A stretch of 64,000 nucleotides of DNA from Undibacterium paludis (GTDB lineage: Bacteria; Pseudomonadota; Gammaproteobacteria; Burkholderiales; Burkholderiaceae_D): NCBI RefSeq assembly GCF_022568815.1, contig NZ_JAKZHX010000008.1:62001-126000 (forward strand), read 5' to 3'. A model generated the notes under the pieces. That model worked only from the letters and a program-made list of their open reading frames with translations. It made no database searches and had not been told where the DNA came from. Positions 26,658 through 35,716 of this stretch are shown piece by piece; position 1 is the first letter of the stretch, and each line of letters begins with the position of its first letter. Made by a program: the position numbers and the translations under genes.

Positions 26658-27511
26658 ACCAGCAGCCAGCAGACCGCTATGTGGTCATCGGCAATCCGAT
26701 TGCCCATAGTAAATCACCAGCCATCCATGCCCGCTTTGCCAAACTGACAGGGCAGCAGATCGATTACCAGCGCCTGCTTGCGCCGCTCGATAGTTTTGCC
26801 GATACCGTACGCGGGTTTATAGCTGACGGTGGCAAGGGGGCGAATGTCACCCTGCCATTCAAGTTGGAAGCTTTTGCCCTGGCGGATGAACTGAGTGAGC
26901 GCGCCAGGATGGCTGGCGCCGTCAATACCCTGAAATTTGCAGATGGCCGCATCTATGGCGACAATACAGACGGCATAGGCCTGGTGGCAGATATCACACG
27001 CAATGCCGGTATCAGTCTGGCTGGCAGGCGAGTACTCCTGCTCGGCGCAGGCGGTGCTGCTCGCGGCGCTTTGTTGCCGGTCCTGCAAGAGCGGCCGGCA
27101 GAATTATTCATTGCCAACCGGACCCTCGCCAAGGCTGAGGAACTGGTGGCAGAGGCAAAGGGCATCAGTGATTCGACCAGGTTGTGCGCCTGCCGCTTTG
27201 AAGACCTGGTGCAGACCATGGATGTGATCATCAATGCCACCTCGGCCAGCATCAATGATGAAGTGCCGCCGCTTGCCGCCACGCTGTTCGGTGCGCAGAC
27301 ATTGGCCTACGACATGATGTATGCGGCTGCACCGACTGCCTTCCTGCGCTTTGCTGCCGCCCATGGCGCGCAATGCCGTGACGGCCTGGGTATGCTGGTT
27401 GAACAGGCGGCTGAGGCCTTTGCCCTGTGGCGCGGCGTGCGACCAGCCAGTGAACTGGTGTTGGCGGAAATGCGGGCGGAAATACATGCAGCCACGCAGG
27501 TGGCAGGCTGA
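26654..27511 (+). CDS. aroE: Shikimate dehydrogenase
   Basis: 285 residues from a TTG that overlaps the previous stop (TTGA). Motifs: [24 protein letters not shown] with catalytic Lys70, GAVNTL with Asn91, GDNTDGIG with Asp106, NADPH loop [10 protein letters not shown] and [13 protein letters not shown]. It reduces 3-dehydroshikimate to shikimate with NADPH. The stop overlaps mtgA by TGATG. Confidence 0.96.
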   Translation: MNQQPADRYVVIGNPIAHSKSPAIHARFAKLTGQQIDYQRLLAPLDSFADTVRGFIADGGKGANVTLPFKLEAFALADELSERARMAGAVNTLKFADGRIYGDNTDGIGLVADITRNAGISLAGRRVLLLGAGGAARGALLPVLQERPAELFIANRTLAKAEELVAEAKGISDSTRLCACRFEDLVQTMDVIINATSASINDEVPPLAATLFGAQTLAYDMMYAAAPTAFLRFAAAHGAQCRDGLGMLVEQAAEAFALWRGVRPASELVLAEMRAEIHAATQVAG

Positions 27512-28206
27512 TGAAAATCTTTGGCCGCATCCTGTTCTGGCTGGTACTTGTACCCTTGCTTATTTTCGTGCTGCTGCAAGCCTATTTCCTGGTGCAGATT
27601 TGGTGGTGGAAAGATCACAATCCCAGTTCGACTTCGTTCATGCGTCATCAACTTGATGTCTTGCAGGAAAAAAAGCCCGATTTCAAACTCCAGCACAAGT
27701 GGGTGCCGTATGATCGCATCTCCAACAACCTCAAGCGTGCCGTCATTGCCTCGGAAGATGACGGCTTTGTCGATCATGAGGGTGTGGAATGGGAAGCCAT
27801 GCAAAAGGCTTATGAAAAAAATCAGAAAAAAGGCAAGGTCGTGGCGGGTGGTTCCACCATTACCCAGCAGCTCGCCAAAAACCTGTTTTTGTCTGCGGAG
27901 CGCAGTTATTTCCGCAAAGGTGAAGAATTGATCATCACCTACATGCTGGAACAGTGCATGGACAAAAAACGTATCTTGGAAATTTACCTCAATGTCGTAG
28001 AATGGGGAGTAGGTGTTTTTGGTGCAGAGGCGGCGGCCCAGCATTATTACCATATCAGTGCTGCCAACCTGGGAGCTGCGCAGGCGGCCAGACTGGCGGT
28101 GATGCTGCCCAAGCCACGATATTTTGATAAAAACCAAGGTTCAGGCTATTTGCAAAGACGCAGCGAAGTGATCTTGCAACGCATGGGCAACTCGGAACTA
28201 CCATGA
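27511..28206 (+). CDS. mtgA: Monofunctional biosynthetic peptidoglycan transglycosylase
   Basis: 231 residues with one N-terminal membrane anchor (about 7-30) and a GT51 domain. Motifs: catalytic Glu82 in [43 protein letters not shown] and [15 protein letters not shown]. It polymerises lipid II into glycan strands on the periplasmic side. Next to aroE is its common betaproteobacterial place. Its end overlaps the next gene by ATGA. Confidence 0.96.
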   Translation: MKIFGRILFWLVLVPLLIFVLLQAYFLVQIWWWKDHNPSSTSFMRHQLDVLQEKKPDFKLQHKWVPYDRISNNLKRAVIASEDDGFVDHEGVEWEAMQKAYEKNQKKGKVVAGGSTITQQLAKNLFLSAERSYFRKGEELIITYMLEQCMDKKRILEIYLNVVEWGVGVFGAEAAAQHYYHISAANLGAAQAARLAVMLPKPRYFDKNQGSGYLQRRSEVILQRMGNSELP

Positions 28207-28763
28207 ACTACAGTAATCAACGCGGTGTCAGCCTGGTTGGCGTGGCGATTTTTTCCATGTTGGTGGCTTCATTGGGCATGCTCTTTTTGTACTATATGCG
28301 CAATGGTCACCTGCCCATGCAGGACATGTGGGCACGCCTGGGCAAGTCTGCTGCTGTGGTCGGTAATGAGGTCAAAAATGCCACGGGTTTGCCGACGGGC
28401 AGCAGTGAAGGGCCGGGCATGCGTGAGGCGGCGACCACCAGGGAAGGCGTACGCCGTTGTAGCATTGATGGCAAGACCGTGTATTCAGACACTTTATGCC
28501 TGGATAGCAATCCCAGTACCAAAAAAGTCAAACTCAGTGATTCTGCCGGGATGGAGCCGCCCAGGGCAGCGGTTGCCAATGATAATGGCGGCAACGGTGC
28601 AACTACTGGGGCGGCAGGTATATCCGGCACCGCCAGTAACGAAGAACTCAAGAAAAAAATCATGGAACAGGCCATGGGCAAACCTGTATCAGCGTCCAGC
28701 GCTGCTGACGAAGAGCTGCGCCTGAAGTCCATGAACCGGGCGATAGACAAAGCAACACGCTAA
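28203..28763 (+). CDS. Membrane-anchored DUF4124-like protein with pilin-like N-terminus
   Basis: 186 residues. [20 protein letters not shown] recalls a type IV prepilin start (cleavage after Gly8), but the usual Glu at mature position 5 is absent; a plain anchor is equally possible. Residues 84-100 carry [16 protein letters not shown], the paired-Cys motif of DUF4124 proteins. The C-terminal half is charged and low in complexity. It is coupled to mtgA by ATGA. Its stop codon overlaps the stop of the convergent next gene. Function is unknown. Confidence 0.8.
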   Translation: MNYSNQRGVSLVGVAIFSMLVASLGMLFLYYMRNGHLPMQDMWARLGKSAAVVGNEVKNATGLPTGSSEGPGMREAATTREGVRRCSIDGKTVYSDTLCLDSNPSTKKVKLSDSAGMEPPRAAVANDNGGNGATTGAAGISGTASNEELKKKIMEQAMGKPVSASSAADEELRLKSMNRAIDKATR

Positions 28764-29320
28764 GCCCTGGATTTCTGCACCTGGGCTATCAGTTCAACCA
28801 CCTTGCGCGGTTCGGTAATCGTATCGAAAAAAGGACCCAGGTTGTTGCCAATCAACGGCATGCAGGCAAGTTTAGCGATTCCTGGGGCAGACGGGCTGAG
28901 CCTGCCAAAGTACACCGTGCCACTGCCATTCCTGGCTTCTTTATATTCAGGCTCGGGCAAATGTTGCATATACACTGATCTTTCAGTAAATCTTTGGCAA
29001 CCCGGGATGACTATTATTCTTTTATCGGTGACGGCATACCAGGTCTTGGCACGCAACATGGCATCGTACACAAAACGGCCCAGCATCATGTAGGTGCTAA
29101 ACAACAAAAAGGGTAGTGCGATCAAAATGAATTCCAGCTCGCCACCTGGGTACCAGGAATGTTCTGCCATGCTCAGTGCTTCATCGAAAATTAGCATGGT
29201 GGCTGGTAACACCACCATATCGCTCATGGTAAACATGATGCCTTGACGTGGTTGGCCAGACCAGAGCAGGCGTTCACCATCGATCAGGTATTGTGCGACA
29301 GCTTTCGGTACAGAATTCAT
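28760..29320 (-). CDS. PH-domain-like membrane protein
   Basis: 186 residues. It opens with YLIDGERLLWSGQPRQG, the usual lead-in of bacterial PH-domain membrane proteins. A pair of membrane helices follows (about 28-47 and 62-82). Then comes YAVTDKRIIVIPG, the first strands of a bPH-type domain. No ribosome site is evident. Function is unknown. Its stop (TAG) overlaps the stop of the preceding convergent gene. Confidence 0.8.
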   Translation of the reverse strand: MNSVPKAVAQYLIDGERLLWSGQPRQGIMFTMSDMVVLPATMLIFDEALSMAEHSWYPGGELEFILIALPFLLFSTYMMLGRFVYDAMLRAKTWYAVTDKRIIVIPGCQRFTERSVYMQHLPEPEYKEARNGSGTVYFGRLSPSAPGIAKLACMPLIGNNLGPFFDTITEPRKVVELIAQVQKSRA

Positions 29321-29488
29321 GTTGCTGGTTTCATAAAAATTTTTGCACGATAAACTGAGAATACTCCTGATTCAGCATTGCCAGGGGTAAAAAAATTTGC
29401 ATCTCCGCGAATCCAAATGGCGACATGCCGCCTCTTGATCTGTGCAGACATCCTGCTACACAGATTTCATCATGAAAAGAGGATACAC

Positions 29489-29839
29489 ATGTCAGAAAAA
29501 TCATCAGGCTACCAGCATCCCGCCGACCTGGCCTACGCCAGGCAACTCATCAGCCTTGCTCCAGCAGAAGCGCAAGGATTTCTTGCACTGAAGAATACAG
29601 CTGAACGCGAGGATGGCGCTATCCCCGCCAAATACCGCGAACTGATTTCCATTGCCGTCGCCCTGACCACACAGTGCGCCTATTGCTTGGACACGCATAA
29701 TAAAAACGCCATCAAGGCTGGCGCCACCAAAGCAGAAATTGCCGAAGTTGTCTTCATTGCTGCCGCATTGCGCGCCGGGGCTGCGGTCGGGCATGGCCTG
29801 CTGGCCATGCGCCTGTTTGATGAGGTGGCGGGGCAGTAA
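29489..29839 (+). CDS. AhpD-like carboxymuconolactone decarboxylase family protein
   Basis: 116 residues from the ATG with AGAGGA upstream. The redox motif is CAYCLDTH (Cys63, Cys66, His70), followed by AGATKAEIAEVVFIAAALRAGA. This is the AhpD-type CxxC-x3-H pattern, so a thiol peroxidase or reductase role is more likely than decarboxylation. It appears monocistronic. Confidence 0.92.
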   Translation: MSEKSSGYQHPADLAYARQLISLAPAEAQGFLALKNTAEREDGAIPAKYRELISIAVALTTQCAYCLDTHNKNAIKAGATKAEIAEVVFIAAALRAGAAVGHGLLAMRLFDEVAGQ

Positions 29840-29848
29840 GGAACCGTT

Positions 29849-30619
29849 TCAGCAGGGGCTGACCACGATGGCCGATCCCAGCGCATGCAGCATGGTCGTT
29901 ATGACTGCGCTGCAGATGCGGGCCCTGTTAAAGGCAATATCACTCAGCATGGTCATGACCAGCAGCAGGTAGGCAAAGTAAGCCAGCCCAAGATAATCAG
30001 AAAACAGCAGGGTGTGCAACCAGTTTTGCTGGTACAGGTAAAACCAGGCGGTAATGGCCGCTGCCCCCAGTATCACCAGGCCAGGCATCAATGTCTGTAT
30101 TGCTGCACGTTGCCGCGACCAGGTGATTGCCGCCGTCAGCATCAGGATCAGGGCATTTGCACCGGTGAAAATACGAAACTCGCGTGTCAATGAGCTGGCT
30201 GTTTCCAGGTATTTGTCGTGTATCAGGTTTTCCAGTTTCTCATTGAGACTGGCGAGTGTCACGCTGTGCAGCTCCATGCTTTTTGTGATGCTGCGTTCGA
30301 TTTTTTGCCTGCATGGACAATCGAATTTCCCCATCTCGGCGGTGATGCGTGCAATCCTGGCGGGCAGGCCATCTTGCAGTTGTTTTTGCAGGCTGGCCAG
30401 TTCGGCCTGGTGCTGTGCAGTCATGCGACTGGCAAGCTGGATCAGTTTGCTGTTTTCCAGCTTGCGGATTTCTTCACCCGTGCGCTTTTCGATTTCAAGC
30501 CGCACAATCTCGCGTGCGCCATTCTCTACCAGGACGGGATCGATAAAAGACCAGGCAAAGAGGGTGGAAAAAAACAGGCTGCCAACAAGACTGATGGTGA
30601 TGATGGTGTAGCGCAGCAT
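29849..30619 (-). CDS. Membrane protein with periplasmic coiled coil, unrecognised
   Basis: About 256 residues from ATG 30619, which has GGAA upstream and begins directly with a hydrophobic segment (LRYTIITISLVGSLFFSTLF). ATG 30646 and TTG 30682 (overlapping the previous stop) are alternatives. Residues of about 35-150 are charged and helical with a CPC pair (FDCPCRQ). Three to four membrane helices follow. I recognise no family. It is likely cotranscribed with the 139-residue gene upstream. Confidence 0.75.
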   Translation of the reverse strand: MLRYTIITISLVGSLFFSTLFAWSFIDPVLVENGAREIVRLEIEKRTGEEIRKLENSKLIQLASRMTAQHQAELASLQKQLQDGLPARIARITAEMGKFDCPCRQKIERSITKSMELHSVTLASLNEKLENLIHDKYLETASSLTREFRIFTGANALILMLTAAITWSRQRAAIQTLMPGLVILGAAAITAWFYLYQQNWLHTLLFSDYLGLAYFAYLLLVMTMLSDIAFNRARICSAVITTMLHALGSAIVVSPC

Positions 30620-30678
30620 GGTGTTTCCAGTTTTGTCTGCTGACATGATGGAAGTATTGCCCTGAAGTGTCGCCCGAT

Positions 30679-31098
30679 TCAATCCTGCAGTACTTCAAAG
30701 ATGTGAAATGCGCCGACGCCTGAACCGGAATCTGAAATCCCCAGCCTTTGTATATCCTGCATGGCCTGCTCTATCGTTGCATTGGCCAGATCATGGTCGG
30801 CAAACCACATTTCCAGGGACTGCGGGCCTGCTGGTGACAGGATGACGAAGCAACAGTTGCCAAATGCCGTATCGCTGGCAGGGACATGAAAAACCAGCAT
30901 GCTGGCAGCATGCGCCATGGCAATTGGCGCACCTATCTGTACGGTGCCATGTGGGAATCCAGCTGCTGCAATGGCACTGGCCTCACTGGCAAATGTCCCG
31001 CGGTACAAGGCCGGGAAATAACGCAGGGCAGTGGCGGTGGTGTTGTCTTCTTCAACGATCATGGGAAAATGTGCGGACATATCGGTGCTCTTATCCAT
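30679..31098 (-). CDS. Conserved hypothetical protein, unrecognised
   Basis: 139 residues. The start may be ATG 31098 or ATG 31080 (AGAG upstream). No signal peptide or membrane segment is present, and an alternating pattern suggests a small alpha/beta domain. It is followed in overlap (TTGA) by the membrane protein gene. Function cannot be inferred. Confidence 0.6.
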   Translation of the reverse strand: MDKSTDMSAHFPMIVEEDNTTATALRYFPALYRGTFASEASAIAAAGFPHGTVQIGAPIAMAHAASMLVFHVPASDTAFGNCCFVILSPAGPQSLEMWFADHDLANATIEQAMQDIQRLGISDSGSGVGAFHIFEVLQD

Positions 31099-31302
31099 CT
31101 GGTCTGATGTATGGCAATGTCACAAATGTTACAAATGGTTTAAAAAGACAGTGTAAAACGAGTCGCCTCCCGGCGATAGACAGACCAAAGTATTGCTTAC
31201 CCAGGGGAAAATATTTTCAATCAGGGTAACTGGAGTTATTTGTGGCTATTTTGTTTCCAACGGGGAAGATAATGATCAGGCATTTCAGTCATTGGCAAGC
31301 CC

Positions 31303-31319
31303 GGGCAGATTATCTGCCC
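31303..31319. promoter_or_regulatory. 17-bp palindrome downstream of the racemase gene
   Basis: GGGCAGAT-T-ATCTGCCC is perfectly symmetric. It lies 54 bp past the stop of the minus-strand racemase gene, with no U-run after it. It could be a transcript-end hairpin or a protein-binding site. Confidence 0.4.
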
Positions 31320-31372
31320 CTGCAAACACGGATCAAGGTATTACCTCTGCCCAGGTGTCAGTTTGTACATGG

Positions 31373-32068
31373 CTAAGCAAAGGCAAAGTCGACGGCTGCC
31401 TGGCAGTGTATGGCTGTGGTATTGAATATCGGCAAGGCGACATCTTCTTGCCGGATCAGCAGGGGGATTTCGGTACAGCCGAGAATGATGCCCTGTGCTC
31501 CCTTGTCTGCCAGTGCCTGTATGTACTCCACAAAAAGCGCACGGCTTCTTTGGGTAAGTCGATTGTGTATCAGTTCGTTATAGATGATGTCGTGAATACT
31601 GTCTTGTGTGGCTGTATCCGGCGTCAGTGTAGCGATGCCTGCCGCACGCAACCTGTCATGGTAAAAGCTGCCAGCCATGGTTTGCCTGACGCCGAGCAGT
31701 CCCACTTTTTCAATACCGCTTGCCTTTACCTTGTCGACAGTCGCATCGACGATACTGACAAAAGGCATGGGCAGGCGCGGGTAAATGGCTGGTACAAACC
31801 GGTGTGCGCCATTGGCGCAAAACAGGAAGAAATCAGCACCGGCATCCTTGAGTTTGTGCACCTGGGTCACTAAAAAATTGCAGATGGCCAGCGGGTCACT
31901 TTCTGCCGCGCGTGAAGTGAAATCATACTGGTCCAGGCTGAGCAAAACGATGCGCGCACTATGGGCCAAACCCAGGCGCGCAGCCGTCAATTCATTGATG
32001 AGCCGGTAGTACTCGGCGCTGGAGGCCCAGCCTATGCCGCCGATCAAGCCTATGGTTTTTTTCTGCAT
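31373..32068 (-). CDS. Aspartate/glutamate racemase family protein
   Basis: 231 residues; AGGAG lies upstream. It begins MQKKTIGLIGGIGWASSAEYY, as in YgeA/RacX-type racemases. The two catalytic Cys segments are FCANGAHR (Cys84) and LGCTEIPLLI. The first normally reads CANTMH, so Thr is Gly here. It probably racemises an amino acid or related acid. It is monocistronic and is more typical than the other family member at 5884. Confidence 0.9.
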   Translation of the reverse strand: MQKKTIGLIGGIGWASSAEYYRLINELTAARLGLAHSARIVLLSLDQYDFTSRAAESDPLAICNFLVTQVHKLKDAGADFFLFCANGAHRFVPAIYPRLPMPFVSIVDATVDKVKASGIEKVGLLGVRQTMAGSFYHDRLRAAGIATLTPDTATQDSIHDIIYNELIHNRLTQRSRALFVEYIQALADKGAQGIILGCTEIPLLIRQEDVALPIFNTTAIHCQAAVDFAFA

Positions 32069-32275
32069 GATTCACTGCTCCTGCTGATTCACTGATCCGC
32101 TGATCTTATATATCTGCCATTCAAACCTGCCATCTTACCGCTAATTGCAACGGCATGGATCGCACAGGAATATCTGATTAGCATGCCCGGCACTGCAGCA
32201 TGATTTGCTTGCAGATAAATTTCTTGATTACACATAATATGAAGACACTATGCATCAACAAGAACTCATCGCACA

Positions 32276-32537
32276 ATGACATCGCCAGAACCGCTTGCTC
32301 AAACAGGTATTGGTGCTGCCGGTATGACAGTCATGGTGCTGACCGCTGCTGCCAATTGTCGGCAAGACCCGAAGTAAGTCATCAGCCATCATCATGGCGG
32401 ACCCCAGGGGGCGCGCACGCATCATGATGCTGGTGACGCCAGAGGGCCAGCCCATGTTGAATTTCCTCGATGAAAATGGCAAGATCATGCAAAGCTTCCC
32501 GCAGGTGGAAGCAGCCGCACCTGCAACCGGTAAGTAA
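32276..32537 (+). pseudogene. Possible decayed gene (C-terminal remnant of a small repeat-motif protein)
   Basis: From ATG 32276 one frame reads 33 codons (MTSPEPLAQTGIGAAGMTVM...) and stops at 32375-32377. An overlapping frame, opened after a TGA, runs from 32343 to TAA 32535-32537 (ATG 32394). It encodes ADPRGRARIMMLVTPEGQP then LNFLDENGKIMQSF. That end looks like the DxxGxxR...DGxPxLxFxDxxGK pattern of small conserved proteins. A frameshift between the two frames would explain the break. The rest of 32069-32661 holds nothing else recognisable. Confidence 0.4.
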
Positions 32538-32661
32538 GAGCCTGGCGGTGATTTGTCGTTGCCAGGACCGGCATGGGCTGGTTCCATGATGCTTTGGTGA
32601 CGGGCCTGGGGCGGACACATGGTATGCTTGGGTTTTCTATATTTCTACTGTGGTCCGCAAC

Positions 32662-33180
32662 ATGAAACCAAGCGCTGTTGTTTATAAATTCATCGTCACC
32701 TGTGTGCTGAGCCTTGTCATGCAAAGCGTATTTGCCAAGCCTAATTTTCATACCTACAACGTGGTCCTGCTCCAGCCTGACAGCGTGATGCAGCAAAGAG
32801 TGCCTGACGTGGACATGCTGGCGACCTATATCAAGTCCATACAGAAAGCCATGAGTGTGACGATAGAACCCATACCGAGGATGGAAGTGGCGGGCGGCTT
32901 CATCGTTGTGGCGGTCAAACCGGGTAACAAATCGCAAGTCTGGCTGGACTTCAAGAGCGGTATCTCGCCACGCACGGCAAGCGTCATCAAGTCAGCGGTT
33001 GCCACGCTCAAGCCTGCAAATGTGACCGGCCTGATCGTCTTTGCATTGAAGGTTGGCCTCAATGGCGGGCCTGAACCAATACAGACCAGCCCGTCCCCGG
33101 ACGAGTGGAAGGCCGCCGGTGAAAAAGCCGGTCACGCAATGGAAGTATCGTCCCTGGTTGAAAGCATCTGGCCGGACTGA
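32662..33180 (+). CDS. Exported hypothetical protein
   Basis: 172 residues from ATG 32662 (GTG 32650 is possible). A signal peptide is clear (VVYKFIVTCVLSLVMQSVFA, then KPNFH). The mature part has IEPIPRMEVAGGFIVVAVKP and WLDFKSGISPRTASVIKSAV. I recognise no named family. It is probably a periplasmic protein of about 16 kDa, transcribed alone. Confidence 0.75.
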   Translation: MKPSAVVYKFIVTCVLSLVMQSVFAKPNFHTYNVVLLQPDSVMQQRVPDVDMLATYIKSIQKAMSVTIEPIPRMEVAGGFIVVAVKPGNKSQVWLDFKSGISPRTASVIKSAVATLKPANVTGLIVFALKVGLNGGPEPIQTSPSPDEWKAAGEKAGHAMEVSSLVESIWPD

Positions 33181-33216
33181 TCTCAGCTGGCCCATGCCAG
33201 GGCCGTCATCCGTCAT

Positions 33217-33621
33217 TCAATAGGGCGGCCCTTTCAATTCCACCACATTGCCTTCCGGGTCGCTGATGTAGATGGACGGCCCTTCTCCTTCAGCGCCAAA
33301 ACGGGATTCAGGTTCGCCTGCTTCGATACCATGGGCACGCAAGTGATTTTGTATGACGGCGATGTCAAACGGCTCGACCCGCAGACACAGGTGGTCCAGG
33401 TTGCGGCCTTCCTTGCCAGGTGCCGCCCCGCCCTGGCTGCCCAGTTTGCCGGTGACGGGGATCAGGTCTATCATGGAGCGGCCTGCCCGCAGCTGTATCA
33501 GGCCGATTTCGTCCTGCCGCCTTTCTATGCTGCAGCCCAATACCTCGCAGTAGAAATGCAGCATTTTTCCGGCATCGGCGATGCGCAATACCAGGTGGTC
33601 AATTTCACGGATTTTTATCAT
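33217..33621 (-). CDS. VOC (glyoxalase/dioxygenase-fold) family protein
   Basis: 134 residues with GAAGG upstream. EIDHLVLRIAD with the first metal His, FYCEVLGCSIERR, NLDHLCLRVEPFD, then IYISDPEGNVVELKGPP with the last Glu are all as in VOC enzymes. It is one full module and probably acts as a homodimer. Substrate is unknown. It is divergent from corA. Confidence 0.92.
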   Translation of the reverse strand: MIKIREIDHLVLRIADAGKMLHFYCEVLGCSIERRQDEIGLIQLRAGRSMIDLIPVTGKLGSQGGAAPGKEGRNLDHLCLRVEPFDIAVIQNHLRAHGIEAGEPESRFGAEGEGPSIYISDPEGNVVELKGPPY

Positions 33622-33816
33622 GGAATACCTTCAGGGACGGTGATGCCAGAGGCATCTATCTTAGTCCTGATCGGCAAAGTGTGCAGGTGAGTGCCGGCAG
33701 AACGAGACTTGTAAATATTGTCATGAAAAATAAACTGCTTCTGCAATTCGCCTGCGGGAGCAAAACAGGTTTACAATCCAGCCAAACCTGAGACTTCGCT
33801 TTTCCGGAATTTGCCT

Positions 33817-34785
33817 ATGATTAATGTCTTCGTCCTGCACAATGGCCGCCTGAGCCAGATCAATGTCGAAAACCGCGCTGATCTTGAAAATACCCTGCCT
33901 ATCTGGGTCGACCTGACTGATCCGAATGAAGAAGAGCGCGAATGGGTAAAGAGCATCTATGGCGTCACCTTGCCTGGTGAAGACGAAGTCAAGGATATCG
34001 AGGCATCTGCCCGTTATTACGAAGCCGATAATGGCGACCTGCATCTGCGTACTGATTTTCTGATTGATGACGATGATGAACCGGCGCGTACCGTGACAGT
34101 GGCGTTTATCCTGGCGCGCGACATCCTGTTTTCTGTCCACACCATCGATTTGCCAGTATTCCGCCTGGTGCGCATGCGTGCCCGTTCACGTCCGGGCTCC
34201 ATCGCTGACTACAAGGACGTGCTGCTAGACCTGTATGCCACTGATGCTGAATACTCTGCCGATGCGCTAGAAGGTATTTACCAGAACCTCGAAGATGTCA
34301 GCCGCAGCGTGCTGCAAAAAGATTTCAGCGATCAGGATGCCGCCGCCGCCTTGAACTCTATCGCGCAAGAAGAAGACTTGAATGGCCGCATACGCCGCAA
34401 CATGATGGACACTCGCCGCGCCGTCAGCTTTTTGATGCGCGGGCGTCTGTTGAATGCTGATCAGTTTGAAGAAGCGCGCCAGATTTTGCGCGACATCGAA
34501 TCGCTGGATGGTCATACCTCGTTTTTGTTCGACAAGATCAACTTCCTGATGGATGCCACGGTTGGTTTCATCAACATCAACCAGAACAAGATCATCAAGA
34601 TATTTTCCGTCGCCAGCGTGGCCTTCTTGCCACCTACCCTGATCGCCAGTATCTATGGCATGAACTTCAAGGGCTGGTTCCCCGAACTGGAATGGCAACT
34701 CGGTTACCCGTTTGCGCTGTTGCTGATGGTCGCTTCGGCGATTACGCCTTTCTGGTATTTCCGTCGCCGTGGATGGTTAAAATAA
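33817..34785 (+). CDS. corA: CorA family magnesium/cobalt transporter
   Basis: 322 residues from ATG 33817. The large N-terminal cytoplasmic domain (INVFVLHNGRLSQINVEN onward) leads into a long helix. Two C-terminal membrane helices flank the signature YGMNF. The loop GWFPELEWQLGYPF replaces the usual MPE. It imports Mg2+, with Co2+ or Ni2+ as possible secondary ions, as a pentamer in the inner membrane. The VOC gene follows after 1 bp. Confidence 0.95.
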   Translation: MINVFVLHNGRLSQINVENRADLENTLPIWVDLTDPNEEEREWVKSIYGVTLPGEDEVKDIEASARYYEADNGDLHLRTDFLIDDDDEPARTVTVAFILARDILFSVHTIDLPVFRLVRMRARSRPGSIADYKDVLLDLYATDAEYSADALEGIYQNLEDVSRSVLQKDFSDQDAAAALNSIAQEEDLNGRIRRNMMDTRRAVSFLMRGRLLNADQFEEARQILRDIESLDGHTSFLFDKINFLMDATVGFININQNKIIKIFSVASVAFLPPTLIASIYGMNFKGWFPELEWQLGYPFALLLMVASAITPFWYFRRRGWLK

Positions 34786-34786
34786 T

Positions 34787-35176
34787 ATGCCTGCAATCGC
34801 TCTTGGACATTACAACCTGCGCGGTGACCGCGCCACCCTGGACATGCTCAGGGATTTTTATATCGAATATGTAGGACTTGAACTGGGGCCGCGTCCCCTC
34901 AAAAGCTTTGGTTACTGGCTGTATGCCGGTGGTCGCGATGTCTTGCACCTGTCAGAAAACCGCCCCGGTGAAGTGCGTCAGCGCGAACTGAAAACCGGGT
35001 TTGATCACGTTGCTTTTACTTGTAAAGATTTACCTGCCATGCTGGAAAAGCTGCAGACAGCGGGCATTTCTTATCGCCATGCAGTGGTGCAAGCCTCTGC
35101 AGGCTTTGCCACCCAGCAGCAAGTATTTTTCAGTGACCCGGCGGGCAATGGCATAGAGCTCAATTTCAGCGAATAA
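34787..35176 (+). CDS. VOC family protein
   Basis: 129 residues starting 1 bp after the corA stop. DFYIEYVGLELGPRP, the metal His in TGFDHVAFTCKD and FFSDPAGNGIELNFSE at the end define a glyoxalase-fold enzyme. The first metal His expected near the N-terminus is seen as GHYNLRGDR. Substrate is unknown. It is likely read through from corA. Confidence 0.9.
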   Translation: MPAIALGHYNLRGDRATLDMLRDFYIEYVGLELGPRPLKSFGYWLYAGGRDVLHLSENRPGEVRQRELKTGFDHVAFTCKDLPAMLEKLQTAGISYRHAVVQASAGFATQQQVFFSDPAGNGIELNFSE

Positions 35177-35281
35177 GCCGGGGCGCTACTGGCCGCCTGT
35201 TGCTTGTCTGTCCATCCGCCTTATTCATCTGTTCCGCATTTGTGATAAATTTCTGGTTTGTTTTTTTACCGGGAGACCATC

Positions 35282-35707
35282 ATGAACGCCAGTCCTGAGC
35301 ACAACGGCTATCGTGCCGAACACCGCATTCCTGATGTCGCCACCTATTGCCAGATGCGTGTGAGTGCAGGTCTGAGCGCCAAGACGGCAGAAGCTGCAGC
35401 ACGTGGCCTGCCGGCGAGCCTGTTTGCCGTGCAGATCATGCAAGGCGAAAAAACGGTGGGCATGGGGCGCGTCATCGGTGATGGTGGTACGGCTTACCAG
35501 GTGGTCGATATTGCCGTTCTACCCCAGCATCAAGGCAAGGGCCTTGGCAAGATGATCATGCATGAAATCACGCACTACCTGCAACAGCAGGCACCTGCAT
35601 CAGCCTATGTCAGCCTGATGGCTGACGGGCAAGCGCAAGACCTGTATGCGCAATTCGGCTTCAAACATACTGCGCCTGCTTCGGTCGGCATGGCCTATAA
35701 AGTCTGA
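35282..35707 (+). CDS. GNAT family N-acetyltransferase
   Basis: 141 residues from the ATG with GGGAG upstream. The core is DIAVLPQHQGKGLGKMIMHE, containing the acetyl-CoA loop Q-G-K-G-L-G-K, followed by LYAQFGFKHTAP. It acetylates an amine on an unknown small molecule or protein. The transglutaminase-like gene follows 9 bp after the stop. Confidence 0.92.
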   Translation: MNASPEHNGYRAEHRIPDVATYCQMRVSAGLSAKTAEAAARGLPASLFAVQIMQGEKTVGMGRVIGDGGTAYQVVDIAVLPQHQGKGLGKMIMHEITHYLQQQAPASAYVSLMADGQAQDLYAQFGFKHTAPASVGMAYKV

Positions 35708-35716
35708 ACACAATAT

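Noticed and set aside
27307..28137. 276-codon antisense frame over aroE and mtgA
   Set aside because: Spans two well-supported genes on the other strand and resembles no family.
31193..31873. 226-codon plus-strand frame over the racemase gene
   Set aside because: The minus-strand racemase has both catalytic motifs; the plus frame is its shadow.
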